NCBI GenBank assembly: GCA_022264855.1
Contig: JABYQU010000002.1
Coordinates: 744,001-808,000 of the forward strand
Direction: 5' to 3'
Source of the DNA: Lenzites betulinus
Taxonomy: Eukaryota; Basidiomycota; Agaricomycetes; Polyporales; Polyporaceae
Length of the DNA: 64,000 nt
Positions 10,387 through 21,987 of this stretch are shown here, in pieces. The first letter of the stretch is position 1. Every line of letters starts with the position of its first letter. The notes beneath the pieces are model-generated. The model was not told where the DNA came from. It did no database searches and saw only the letters and a program-made list of their open reading frames with translations. The position numbers were made by a program, and so were the translations under genes.

Positions 10387-11858
10387 ATGCCTTCTGCTAA
10401 GATGTGAGTTCGCGGATTGGTGGTGGGTGGGGTGGTGGGGCTGACCAGGGGTGGGTAGTTACTACGACGCGGATGCGAACGTCGATGTCCTTAAGGACAA
10501 GACTGTTGTCTTCCTGGGGTAGGTGGTTCATTATTGAAGTCCAAGTGGCCCCTGTTGATTGATTTGCAATTGTAGATTCGGGAACCAGGGCGCCGCACAA
10601 GCGCAGAACCTGCGCGACTCGGGGATCCCTAACGAGAAGATTATCGTCGCGAACAGGCCCGACCACTATGCTGAGGATGCCAAGTCCAAGGGATTCACTG
10701 TCGAGAGTGACTTCGCCAAGGCAGCGAAGGCAGCAGATGGTCAGTATGGTTTTCGTGTCACGGAGAGCGTTACTGACATGAAGTTGCTACTGGAGTCGTT
10801 TTCCTGCTCATCCCTGACCAGGTCCAACCGCGTGTGTTCAACAACGAGTTCGCGCCAAACCTGAAGGACAACGCCGTGATCGTCGTAGCGAGCGGCTACA
10901 ACGTGTTCTACAAGCTCCTGGAGTTCAAGCCTTCCCAAGACGTCGTCATGGTCGCTCCTCGGTACAGATCCAATATCCTCAACGCGTTGTACAACACACT
11001 GACACAGGGTTCACACTGGCAGTATGATTGGGTCCTCGGTGCGGAGCCTCTACACGAAGGGCAAGGGCTTCCCCTGCTTCGTCTCGGTCGAGCAGGACGG
11101 CACCGGCAAGGCTCTCGAGAGCGCGCTTGCCCTGTCGCGCCTCATCGGTGCCACGAAGGCTGGAGCCATCGCGTCGTCTGCCCGCGAAGAGACCGCCATG
11201 GACCTCTTCGCCGAGCAGGCGCTCTGGCCCAACATCATCATGTTGTTCAGGTCCGTCTTGCGCCGTGATGTATTTTTAGTGCACCTGCTAACATGTCTTC
11301 ATTATAGGGAAGCATTCAGCGTCCTGAAGGAGGCTGGGTGTTCCGACGAGGCGCTCTGTTACGAGATGTAAGCTGACCTCATAAGTGAACCACGCAGTGA
11401 ACTGATATCTCTTCTAGGTGGATGTCCAAGGAGCCGGCTGAGATCTTCGAACGCGCTGCAGAGGATGGGTTCATCCTGCAGGTCCGTGCGAAGCAGCTAC
11501 ATGCGTAAACACACTACTGACGAGTACACGACAGCTCAAGCACCACTCTACGGTCTCTCAATACGGCCAGCTGAGCGGCGCGCTGGCCCTGGACGGCGTA
11601 GCAGCCAGGGAACACTTCAAGAACATCCTGTACAACCAGGTCAGCCCCACGCCTAACATAATTCACGCTCTACCTCGCTGACCACCCTGTTATCAGGTCC
11701 TGAACGGGAAGTTCTGCAAAGAGTTCAGCAAGATCGAGGAGGACCTGGAGAAGGAGGGCGACGCGAACCCGCTCAACCAGCTGTACCAGAAGTCGGAGGA
11801 GTCGGAGCTGGGCCAGGCCGAGAAGCGGGTGCGCGCGCGGCTGGCGGGGCTGCTTTAG
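10387..11858 (+). CDS. Ketol-acid reductoisomerase-like protein with altered active site
   Basis: The product resembles short (class I, prokaryote-type) ketol-acid reductoisomerases along its whole length of about 350 residues. It starts MPSAK|IYYDADANVDVLKDK, continues TVVFLG|FGNQGAAQAQNLRDSG (Rossmann GxGxxG at residues 26-31), then VVFLLIPDQVQPRVF, VIVVASGYNVFYK, DVVMVAPR|MIGSSVRSL, KGKGFPCFVSVEQD and AREETAMDLFAEQA, where the first Mg-binding Asp/Glu pair appears kept. The catalytic His of the usual HGF/HGY motif is Ser here (ASGYN), the KGPGH motif is RMIGS, and the second acidic pair is not obvious. There is no mitochondrial presequence, unlike fungal Ilv5. About seven short introns. 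It is probably a paralogue with a different or lost reaction rather than the branched-chain amino acid enzyme. Confidence 0.82.
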
Positions 11859-13156
11859 GTGCCGGTTCAAGGTAGACACGTCTCGCGCATTAGACACCGG
11901 CTCGGAATACCCCTCAAGATTGTAATTGTATGTCGCTCAGAAATGTTGTGTTCAAAGACCCAGTGGATATCAACAACCAGGAGTCCTGAGTCCTTCGTAA
12001 GCTTACCATAGTCTCGTGTTAAATCGCCTGCCATTGTCAGCCCACGTTCAAGATTCGGAGGATAGCAATGCCAGTACTTACTCACCGGCATATGTTGGGC
12101 AACATAAACACGGTCACGTGTCATACCGGCCTCCTCACTGTCTTGTGTGGCGGCTCACTCGCACTGGCGAAAATTGTGTGTCACTGCTCCCTCGTTTGAA
12201 CGTCAAACCCCGGCCTCGACCAGTTGTCTTTACTCACAGTGGCGGGCGGGGAAACCAAGATGCGCAAACGGTAGGTCTGTTCATTTGGACGCGTGTAGGG
12301 TACCTGCTCATGCGTTAAGGGAACGGGTTGTATAGCACGCGTGCGATACATAGCATGTATGATGTAGCACCTCAATGTGGTAGCGAACACATACGCACAC
12401 TCACCTGTGATAAACAAGACGGCCTGAAGCATTACGCATTACGACCGGCCCGCGTCGCGTAAATACAGCTCTATGAACGGCCCTCTAACCGCGCTCGGCG
12501 TGCACCGGCAATACAGCAACAGGCGATTACGATATCGATACAGCAGTGGATCGACGATGATGCTAACGACGCTAACGATGCTAACGATGCTAAAAATGAT
12601 GAGGAAAAATGACGGGAAAATGACGAGGAGAAAATGTAATTGTAGGGGTGCGGAAATCGTTTGTCTCGGACCGGCACGTGCGTCGCGGGGGGGGAGCTAC
12701 TACTAGTAACTCAGTACAGTACAACACAGCACAGCACATAGAGTCCGCCGCGGCTGCTCTGAGCTCTGGGAGACGAGGGTGAGTCCGTGGGAGGGGTGCG
12801 TCGTACGTGGGGCGCGAGACAGGGTGGGATGGGGAGGGAAGGGGAGGGGGGACGTGGCACGTGGCACGTGGGATGGGGGTGGGGGATCGTGAATATGCGG
12901 GGAATCGGGGTGGGGGATGTGCGGAATGTGGTTGCGGGAGAGGGAGATGGGGATGGAGAGAGGGGGAGGGAGAGATGGGGGTGATGGCAACGATGCAGCA
13001 AGAGGAATAAGCTAGCACAACTTAAGCAGCGGGGCGGCAATGAAAGGGGCGCGAGCGGGACACTATGCAAGGGGACGCAGCACGGGGCAAGAGCGATGCG
13101 GAACGCAGATTCGGGAGAAAGCAGCAGCCAGTCAAATTCGTCCCCGGCACGCGCGG
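11859..13156. other. Convergent 3' intergenic region with simple repeats
   Basis: No gene seen. It holds a short tandem repeat built on gctaac/gat units (about 12558-12600) and a strongly G-rich + strand stretch (about 12780-12980) with three overlapping CACGTG-type words near 12853-12872. It lies between the ends of the KARI-like gene and the membrane protein gene on the other strand. Confidence 0.55.
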
Positions 13157-15259
13157 TCAGTCGCGCCGCGACGGTTCTCGCGAGATGTCGCTCAGCGTGG
13201 CTCCGTCGGGCAGATTGCGCACCTGCACCAGACACAACCCCAGTCAGTTCTCCTCCAATGACATGACAGTCGCGGCACGCACCTCCAGCTTCGGCCGGTC
13301 GTCTGCAGGATTGAACTCCTCCGCGGAATAAACACTACTCGACGTCGTGCTCGACCGCTGGTCGACCCCGCCCTTCGGTCGCGCCGCCTCGGCGCTCCGT
13401 CTCGGGTCCCGCGGCGGCACCGGGGGCACACCGCCCAGCTCAGCCAGGTTCAGCGTCGGGCCCAACGCAGGCGTCGACGGCTCCGTCGCGCCGCCCGCAT
13501 AGTACCCCGACAGCAGCGGCTCGTGGCTGCCGACACTGCCCTTCGCCCCGTGGCCCCAGATCATCGAGCTCGCGCTCGTGCTCGTGCTGTGCGTGTGTTG
13601 GCGCTGCCACGCCGCGGGCGGGGGGCTGCTCGTGCGCGCGGGCGTGTAGCCGTCGCGGCGTGTGTTGCCCGATGCCGCGGGGGGCGGGGGGTGGACGGTG
13701 CCGTATGCGGAGTAGGGGTCGAAGTCCACGCCAGCGCCAGGCGTCGAGGGGACCGTGCCGGACCCTGTCGTGCCGTCGTCCATGCCGCTCGAGCCCGGCC
13801 GTGTGCTGTTGAGCCCGCCGGATCCCTGGCTCGGGTTTTGCATGGCGAGGATGCCAGAGGCCGCGGGGGTCGCTCGCTCGCTCATCGTCATCTTCCGCTC
13901 TTCGTCGTCGCCGTCTAGTGGTCGTCGGCCGTAGCCCGCTGCAGCGAGCGTCGAGGCGACTGCCGTGTCGTGCTCGAGACGTTGCGTCCGCCGCCGCCGG
14001 CGCACGTAAAAGAATACGAAGAGCACGATCGAGGCCGCGGCGAGGCCGACGATGAGGAACACGCCGGCGACTGCGCCTTTGTTCCGGAAGAACCTGCCAT
14101 TCATCGTCAATATCACCACCAGCCAGGGACATGTGAGATGCGCACTGCGATGTCTGCGTCGCGTTGTTGTTCGACGTGATCGGCGTGGGATTCTCTGCGA
14201 CGATCGTCACGATGCTCGGGGCGCCGTCGCTGCCCGTGCTCGTCAGGGTTTCCGTCACGAACGGAGGGGCGCTGGTCACGATCTGTCCTGCGCTGTTCGT
14301 GGTGGTGACGAACACCGTCGACTGAAATGTAGTGCTGGTGAACGGAATATAAGTGACAGGCTGGGCAAACGATATCGAAGCCCCTACGTCACTAGATCTG
14401 TGGCCAGACTTGCAGCGACGGATGTTCCACCGCCAGGGACCGAGGCAGTCTCGGTAACCTCACCAGTCACGGTGTTGGTAGCGGTGACCGTACCGCCGCC
14501 TCCATCCCCGCTTGAAGACTGGGATACGGTGACGGTGGCTTGCGTGCTTACAGTCACAGTTGCGCCGGTGGTCGTAGGCGAACTGTCTGACGCAGACTGC
14601 TGGGTGGTCGTCGTCGTGGTGGATGTGCTCGGAGGATTCGAGGTGGTCGTAGAACTCGTGGGAGGGTTGGTCGTGGTCGTAGTCGTAGGCGGATCGGAGG
14701 TCGTGGTCGTGGTCGTCGAAGGGGCCTGCGTGGTAGTGGAGGAGGAGGACGAGGTGGGCGCCGTGGTCGTAGAAGAAGTAGAGCCATCTCCCGTAAGGGG
14801 AGATGTAGCAGCATCGGAGCTGGAAGCCATATTGGAACTATATGCGCGCACGTGAGAACCGGCCACGGATGGCAAGCGTGCAATGCAAAAGACGTACGAA
14901 GCGGAATTCGTCGCCTGCGATGTGGGCGAAGTAGAGGCGTCCGAAGGGGTGGGAGAGCTTGCTGCAGCAGGGCTGGTGGGGGCGGCGGACGCTGCGTCGG
15001 CAGAACCTGAGGAGGACGGGTCCGCAGCAGCAGGAGAGGGAGTAGTTTGTACCGTGGCGGAAAGCGGGGCGGTGTCCGATGTCGCGGGTGCGGTGGATGC
15101 GTTCGAGGCCATGGTGGTGGATGCAGATGGGCCAGCGGAGGAGAGCGGGGTGGAGGGGGACGTAGACGTACCGGGGGCAGCGTCAGTGGTGGGCTGAGAA
15201 GACAAGATGATAGAAGAAAGAGAAGAAGAAGAGGAGGGGCCTGCAAGCGAGGACGCCAT
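13157..15259 (-). CDS. Ser/Thr-rich single-pass membrane protein
   Basis: Unknown family. The ectodomain starts MASSLAGPSSSSSLSSIILS and is almost entirely Ser/Thr/Pro, probably heavily O-glycosylated. It includes runs of Thr and the PPT/TST repeats at about 14580-14760. An intron at 14853-14917 joins ATNSA to SSNMASSSDAA. After VTYIPFTSTTF and PPFVTETLTSTG comes an intron (about 14047-14125), then FFRNKGAVAGVFLIVGLAAA, a single membrane segment, and a stop-transfer YVRRRRR. The cytoplasmic tail is long and Pro/Ser-rich (WGHGAKGSVGSHEPLLSGYY, VPPVPPRDPRR). A last intron (13219-13278) leads to the tail VRNLPDGATLSDISREPSRR and a stop at 13157. The layout recalls cell-wall stress sensors (Mid2/Wsc style), but no Cys-rich domain is seen, so that role is speculative. 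It is a distant paralogue of the LINE-split gene at 21988-34661. Confidence 0.75.
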
Positions 15260-18147
15260 TGTGAGCAGTGAGACACTGGGCACACGACGCAGACGGGTGC
15301 TTGGAAGCAGCCACTGGGGGACACCGACCAGGGCGGGGGCGGGGCGGGCGGGAGGAGGCGAAGCACGTCCGGCGTGGAGAAGAGCAGTGCACAGACGGAG
15401 GAGCCACGCCGGTGAAGGGAGGTGTGCAGGGCGGTATTGGCAGGGTATTTGTGGAACACGACGGGCAGAAACGTGGACGTGTGATAGAGCAGGGCAGGGC
15501 TCGGGGACGGCGGCGCAGGGATAGGATGGGCGTGGACGGGAAGAAAGGCTCACCTGTGGCGGATTGTGTTTTGTTGAGGGTGGACTGTGGAGGCCTATCT
15601 GCGGGCATCGTCGGCTCTAGGACGAGGGCATGGCGGGAGGAGAAGAGGAGAGGCCCCACCAAGCGTCCGCCGCGCCCGTCGACGCCTGCTGCAAATGAAT
15701 CGACTCCCGCCGTGTGCCAGACCCCGCTAGCGCCCTGCAGATAGCCGACTCGTCATATCTGCGCACATCCCATCCTCTCCCTCGGGCCTCGTCCCGCCGG
15801 CTCCGCTTGCGGTGCGCGCGCCCCGACGCACTCTCCCGCCTCCGTCCGCGCCGCTGCACTCAACGGCCGACGCGTCGAGCGCGCCGACACAGAGGGAGAT
15901 ACTGCGCGACAGACAGGATCGGCGATCGTGGTCCGCGCCTGGACCGACAGCGGAGGCCTGTCGGAAGGGAAGCAAGCGCACTGTGCCGTGCCCAGCTCGT
16001 CCGGCATCCTACGCCATCCTCGAGCTCACTCTCCCCGTATACGTGCGTGTTCCTCCTGTTTCACTGCCCCTGCTCTTGTCGACGTCTTGCCCAACGTCAT
16101 GGCGCTGCACTAGCCTCCCGCCCGTTCGCGCCCCCATGTCGCTGCAGTTAAGCGTACTTGTCTCTCTTTCACGCCACACGGCATACCACGAAGCCGTCAT
16201 ACCCGCCCCGGAATTCTCCCCCACTTCCTGCGGAGCTTCCCACCGCGTTGCCTGCCTTATTCCACCCTGCTCCTCCCATCGTTGTCAAGCCCCCGCACCC
16301 AATATGACGCTCGGCCGTCCCATCGCGCCCCGCTCCACCATTCCTCTCGCCTGTCTCAGGTCCACGAACCGCAGATGGCAAGGAAGCGGCGAAGGCGCGA
16401 TATCGTTTGATTGCCCGTGGCACATCGCCGGCCGCCTATGCTCACGACTGTAGCTTCAAGCTCAAGCTCGGGTCTTACGCTGTGCGAACCGCCTGCGCGA
16501 TGCACAACGTGCCGCTGATAACGGCGCCCTATTGAGTGGCGGATATACGCCTGGCCTCGTTCTGATGAACGTTAACGTTGGACGTAAATGACCCGGAAGG
16601 CAGCTTTGTTTCCCTCCCTCTGGCCCCTCTGCGAGACCGGACCCCACACACGACCTATAGCTGAACTCCTGACACATAGCAGGTACCATAGCTAGTCAGT
16701 GCTGAAGCTACTGCTGCTAGTAACCTCGCAACGCCATCTCAGGTCTCATACCCTCAAGCTCTCGCCGACGCACGCGTGTTGACAGGAGCACGCGTGTTGA
16801 CAGGATGAAACTCGTAGAGACCCAAGCTCAACAGTGTCATCTAAACGTGAACATGCCCGGGTAACAGGCGTCCTCACCCGTGGCGGGTGCTCACCGCACT
16901 CACAATGGCATGTGTTCCTACGTATGTGCTCCCATCATGATGATGAAGCTTTACAGTAGCATGTACAGCAGCTAGGCTGAGTAATCACCAGATTATACGA
17001 GACGCTACCCGGGCCCGCTCCCGTCGGGGACGAGCCCAACACTGCGCTCGGGTGCGGCTCAAACCGCGTTAGCCTCGAGCTCAATCAAAGTGAAGGTGCG
17101 CACAGGAATAATATGCATCGCAGGGAGGAATCTGATCGACCCGCTGCACTGCGAATGGCCGGGCTGCGCCACCACAGATGGTCGTGAGGAGGCTGTTCGG
17201 TGTTCACAAGAGGCTCGTCTCCCCGCGTTCTAGCACGATGCAATTTGAGAATCGCGTACCTACCTGCACCGGCCTCGTCCCGTCTGGGGTCGCGATGAGG
17301 CAGCGGGGTTCCTCATGCGGCACCCGGGTTTCCACCGTTTACATTGACTAGAGTTCAGACGTTCAAACCGTGTGTAGCTCTCCGACGCCCGGACGTCGTC
17401 CCCGCTGAGGTGCCTCCGCCCATTCGACATTGCGTCATTCCCCGCTTCACGCATGCGCACTGTGCACCGTGAAGCCTCCAGTACTTTCTCGAGACTGATA
17501 CTAATAGCTACCGAGCTACGTACTCAGTCCGGCTGCTTACGTCGCCCGTTCTCTCCACGAACAGACGGAGACAGTGCTCGAGCACAACAAGGTACGCAAT
17601 CCATCGGCATCACCTTCTCATAAGGCGCTAGCACTGTATCATAGACTACGCACGTCTGCTGTACACGTCCCGCTACCCGGACGCCTTTGGCATCAACGCA
17701 GCAGCTTACATACCACACCCCGCCTGTGCCCTGTGCTCAGAGGTACTGCTGCACTGTACACGCAAGTCCTCGCGCGAGCCCTGGGCCCTGCGTGACAGTG
17801 CACGCAGATCCGGCGCGGAGTTTCGTATTACTACTCGATTAGTACAGGCACCAGTGCGCGTAGTAAGATCCCGGGACCGGTCGTGCACCGCGCAGACTCA
17901 GACTGCAACCGGGATGCATTGTAATCCAGATTCCAGCCAGTGGCGATCCAGAATCGAATCCAGATTCCAGATTCCACCCTGTTCCACGCACGGACGCGTT
18001 GGCTTGGCGGCGCGCTCCGAGTCCTCAAAAAGCCTGAACGCGATCCCTGGACCGCCACCAACCCAACCCCGTTCCGCTCTCCACCACTTCCATCCCTGAC
18101 CACCACTCCCATCATCGCCATCCCTGACCCCACACCCAATCCAACTA
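15260..18147. other. 2.9-kb intergenic region, no supported gene
   Basis: Divergent upstream region of the membrane protein (-) and the MDR gene (+). Open frames exist on both strands in the first 1.2 kb but show no domain or splice logic. An 18-bp direct tandem duplication lies at 16770-16805. I checked by eye for tRNA-like elements and saw none. Confidence 0.45.
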
Positions 18148-19657
18148 ATGTCTGCTGAACAACCCGCTCCCGCCTCCGCCTCCACCCCCGCTGCCCCCGC
18201 CCCAGCTCCAGCCCCCAGCGCGCCCAGCACCACTGACGCGGCGTCCCCCAGCGCGCTCCCCACGACGCAGAAGGCGTGGCGCGTGACGCGCCGCGGCAAG
18301 ACCCCGCAGGAGGTGCTCGCGCTCACGGACACGCCCGTCCCCGCGAAGCTGAAGAAGGGCCAGGTGCTCGTCAAGGTGCAGGCTGCCGCGCTCAACCCTG
18401 TGTGAGTCTCTTTTCCTCGCTGTGTCGTCTGTTGTCGTATCGTGTCGCGCAAAGATGGGGGGCAGAGAAGACAGGGGATAGAAGACAGGGGACAGGAGAC
18501 TGACGACGGCACGCACACAGGGGGTACAAGCTCCTCGGGCTCCTGCCCACCTTCCTCCTCAAGCGGCTGAACGCGCTCGAGTTCGATCTCGCGGGCGTCG
18601 TCGTTGACGGCAACGGCTCCGAGTTCAAGGCGGGCGATGCGGTGTACGGCTGGATCCCTGTCGGTGAGTGTCCCCTTCCCTTCCCGCCCCCTCCCGCCCT
18701 CCCGCTCATCACGCCCCTCCCTACAGCCGACAACATAAGCAGCGGCCAAGGCGCGCTCACGCAATACACGCGTCTCCCCGCGGACAACCTCGTCCCGCGC
18801 CCGCGGACCGTGACCCCCACACAGGCCGCGGGCCTCGCGCTCGCGGGCCAGACCGCGTACCAGGCGCTCGTCGCGGTCGCGCAGCTCGAGGCGGGCCAGT
18901 CCGTGTTCATCAACGGCGGGAGCACCGCGGTCGGCGCGTTCGCGATCCAGGTCGCGAAGGCGCGCGGCGCGCACGTCACCGCGAGCGCGAGCGCGAAGAA
19001 CGAGCAGTACGTGCGCGATCTGGGCGCGGATGAGGTGCGTGATCGCAGCGCGGTCTCGGGTCTAGTGCGATGGCGTGCTGATGGCAGCGTGTGGATATGC
19101 AGTTCTTCGACTACACGAAGGCGCCGCTGCACGAGCAGCTCACCGCGGCGGAGGTGACGCCGAAGTTCCATGTGTTCTTCGAGACGGTCGGGCTGCTGGA
19201 CACGGCGCTGTACGTGCACAGCGCGGCGTACCTCGCGCCGAACGGGGTCTTCCTGTCCGTCGGGCCGCAGGGCTCGGGGGTGGGCAACTTTGCGCGCTTT
19301 GCGTGGAACGTGTTCCTCAAGCCGGGCTTCCTGGGCGGCGTGAAGCGCAAGTGGAAGTGAGTGTTTTGTGCGCGATGCGACGGGTTGGGCTGGTCGTTGA
19401 CGGTGTTTGTTATGCAGGTTGTTCCAGGTGAAGGCCGTCCGGAAGGATCTGGTGGAGTTCGCGAAGCTGGTCGAGGAAGGTATGTAGTCCTCCTCATTTG
19501 AGACAGAGGGGAGTTTACTGACGACATTGCAGGCAAGGTCCGACCAGTGGTTGACTCCGTATATGCCTACGAGGATGCGCTGAAGGCGTACGAGCGGCTG
19601 CAGTCCCAGCGCGCCACCGGGAAGGTGGTGGTGAAGGTGGACGCTACCGTAGAATGA
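18148..19657 (+). CDS. Zinc-less MDR family oxidoreductase (quinone/enoyl reductase-like)
   Basis: Medium-chain dehydrogenase/reductase of the zinc-independent type. After a Pro/Ala-rich N-terminal extension of about 45 residues, the GroES-like domain begins QKAWRVTRRGKTPQEVLALT, followed by KVQAAALNPV, a 109-bp intron, YKLLGLLPTF, FDLAGVVVDGNG and GDAVYGWIPV. The nucleotide-binding half shows AAGLALAGQTAYQAL, GQSVFINGGSTAVGAFAIQV, ASAKNEQYVRDLGADE and VFFETVGLLDTALY. The C-terminus reads RPVVDSVYAYEDALKAYERL and GKVVVKVDATVE, with the stop at 19655. No Cys/His zinc ligands are present. About six exons and 390 residues. The NADPH-dependent reduction of an alkene or quinone is family knowledge; the substrate is unknown. 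Confidence 0.87.
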
Positions 19658-20001
19658 GCTCGCGGTTACAGATCTGTTCATAGTGTGTGTTGGATACGAC
19701 ATCTATATACCCGGCCCTAGCCGCTATTGTCCCGCTCGGTATGTCGCGATCAGGTGCACGCGTCGAGGCGCGCCCTGTGTCGCGACTCGTCCTACCGCGA
19801 CGCGTCGGTGCCGGCAGGCGCGGTGACGTCAGCGATACATTATATACTCGCGATCTGCCTGCGCTTATCGCGCTCATCCGCCGTTCCCGCCTCCGTCTTC
19901 AATTCAGTCCCTCTCTCCCACCCTCCGACGCAGGCAGCGTGACCGCGCAGACCGTGAGTACCCCCGCCCGCTATCTCTCCCAGCGACCGCGACGAGCTAC
20001 G
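19658..20001 (+). promoter_or_regulatory. Promoter of the isochorismatase-like gene with CRE-like site and TATA box
   Basis: The palindromic octamer TGACGTCA (19824-19831), a bZIP/CRE consensus, sits 10 bp upstream of TATATA (19841-19846), about 155 bp before the chosen ATG at 20002. A second TATATA (19704-19709) lies further upstream. The pairing suggests control by a bZIP factor; this is inference from sequence alone. Confidence 0.45.
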
Positions 20002-21443
20002 ATGACCGACAGCGCACCCCCAACAGCCCCGAAGCACGACCACCCGATCTCCGGCATGGTCCACCGCCCGCGCCTCGACGTCGCCACCGAGTACGGCAAC
20101 GCTGCCTCCTTCTGGGTCGAGTACCCCTCCGGCCTCATCGACCTCACCCGCACCGCCCACCTCCCCCATGGCCCTTTGGCCGACGGCGCCGTCGCGCACG
20201 AGCACCCCGCGCACGACGCGCCCGTGCCCCCGCTCCAGCCCGCGACTCAGTGGGAGGTCCCCGTCGACGGCGACCGCGCCCTCCGCATCCCCAAGAAACG
20301 CTCCGCGTTCGTGATCGTGGACATGCAGAAGTGAGTGCGTGCGCGTCGTGATGTCCGCCGAAGGTGCTCACCCGCCGTGGGTGCTGTGTGAAGCTTCTTC
20401 CTGCACCCGGACCTGCGCGAGCACCCGACGGGCCTCGCGTGCGTCATCCCGCTCATGAACGTCGTCCCCGCCCTGCGCGCGCAAGGAACGAAGATCCTCT
20501 GGGTGTAAGTCCTCCTCCTCCACCGCCCTCCTCCACCGCCCTTGCGCGCAACTCACTCTGTTCTCGCACATGCCATGCCACGACGCAGAAACTGGGGCCT
20601 CACCGAGCACGAGCTCACGACGATCCCGCCCGCGCTCGTGCGCGGCTTCATGAAGAGCGGCCGCGGCGGGTTCGGCGCGCCCCTCCCCGGCGACTTCGGC
20701 CGCCTCCTCATGCGCGGCGAGTACAATTCCGAGCTGTACGGCCCGCTCCAGAGCCTGTTCGAGGACGGCCGGCGCGAGGGCTCCGACGTCTGGATCCACA
20801 AGAACAGGTGCGTGCGTGGTGTGGGCGCGGGGGGTGTGTGGGTGCGCGCGCGCGCGAGGGCCGCGGGCGGGGGGAGGTGCGCCGCGGCCTGCGAACGTGC
20901 GCGGACTGCGCGCGGATATGAGTGCTGACGCTCGCTGTTCATGACTGGCGCGTAGGATGAGCGGGCTCTGGGGCGGGCAGAGCACTCTCGACCTGTACCT
21001 CGAGGAGCAGGGCATCACCACGCTCTTCTTCGCGGGTGTCAACGCCGATCAGGTGCGTTCAGCGTTAGTCTTCAGGCCTCAGGCTTCGATGGCTGATCAT
21101 GCACATGCACGGACGCGTGCGCAGTGCGTGCTGGGAACCCTCGTCGACGCGTACTTCCGCGGGTTCGACTGCATCGTCGTCGAGGACTGCGTCGCGACGA
21201 CGTCGCCGGCCGGCGCGCTCGAGAGCGTGCTGTACAACGCGGGCGGGGTGCGTCTCTTCCTCCTTCCCTTCGCTTTCCCTTCGCTTCCCCTCCCCCAACG
21301 CCGCGCCCGCTTGGCTTCGGTGCTGATCGGCGCGCGGTGCATGCGATCGGTGGCTGATGACTTGCGCGCGTCCATTGCAGAGCTATGGGTTCGTGACGGA
21401 CACGGAACGCATTATTGACGCGGCCAACGAAGCCGCCGCTTGA
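20002..21443 (+). CDS. Isochorismatase-like cysteine hydrolase
   Basis: Member of the isochorismatase-like (nicotinamidase-related) amidohydrolase superfamily, about 305 residues. The start MTDSAPPTAPKHDHPISGMV precedes an N-terminal extension with LDVATEYGNAASFWVEYPSG. The catalytic triad is readable: Asp in AFVIVDMQ|NFFLHP (across an intron), Lys in VWIHKNR, and Cys in NADQ|CVLGTLVDAYFRG, followed by CIVVEDCVATTSPAGALESV. The C-terminal exon gives SYGFVTDTERIIDAANEAAA with TGA at 21441. Introns lie at about 20332-20391, 20505-20588, 20808-20954, 21051-21123 and 21249-21379. The substrate (an amide or vinyl ether) cannot be read from sequence. Convergent with the split membrane protein gene. 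Confidence 0.88.
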
Positions 21444-21987
21444 TCACCCTTCAGTACTAGTACTAGTGATACCACCGGGAACAACGCTGGCATGAAGATC
21501 TAACGGGTCTAAGGATTTGACGACGAAGGGCGGAGAAGTAGAGGCATTGCTATGAGGAATTCCGGAAAGTCCTTGGATTGTGAAACGTGTAATATATAGT
21601 ACAGTGTTATCATTTGGGGCTACAAGAGAACATGTAGAGAACAGGGAAGACGGACGCGTTCCTAGTGCATGCGAGTGGTCGTGTTCGTGTCAGTCGTCAG
21701 GTAGCTAGATCGGAAGGCCTGGCTACTAGTGTGAGTGCGAGCGGACGGTCGTCTAAGTGTACGTGGTATACATTGTCATAAACAAGATATGGATAACGAA
21801 GACGCGTGTGCGCGTCGGATTGATACAGGACGTGGAATGAGAAGCACACGTCAGGGGATCCAGGTGTGGTGTGTGGTGTGTATCTCTGTATGGTACGTAG
21901 CAGCGAACGCGAAGCAATCGCTCCAACATCACATCCTCTGCACGAATCAGTTCTTCCACTCAACGCTAGGCCGGCGCTGTCATCGAT
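21444..21987. other. Convergent 3' intergenic region
   Basis: No gene seen between two convergent stop codons. AATATATAG near 21591 could belong to 3' processing, but no firm terminator can be assigned. Confidence 0.5.

Noticed and set aside
12711..13235. - strand frame rich in Pro/Ser/His
   Set aside because: It is the translation of the G-skewed low-complexity tract and has no support.
15714..16453. Possible + strand gene in the 2.9-kb gap
   Set aside because: Arg/Pro/Ser-rich composition without motifs, and several competing frames; indistinguishable from chance.
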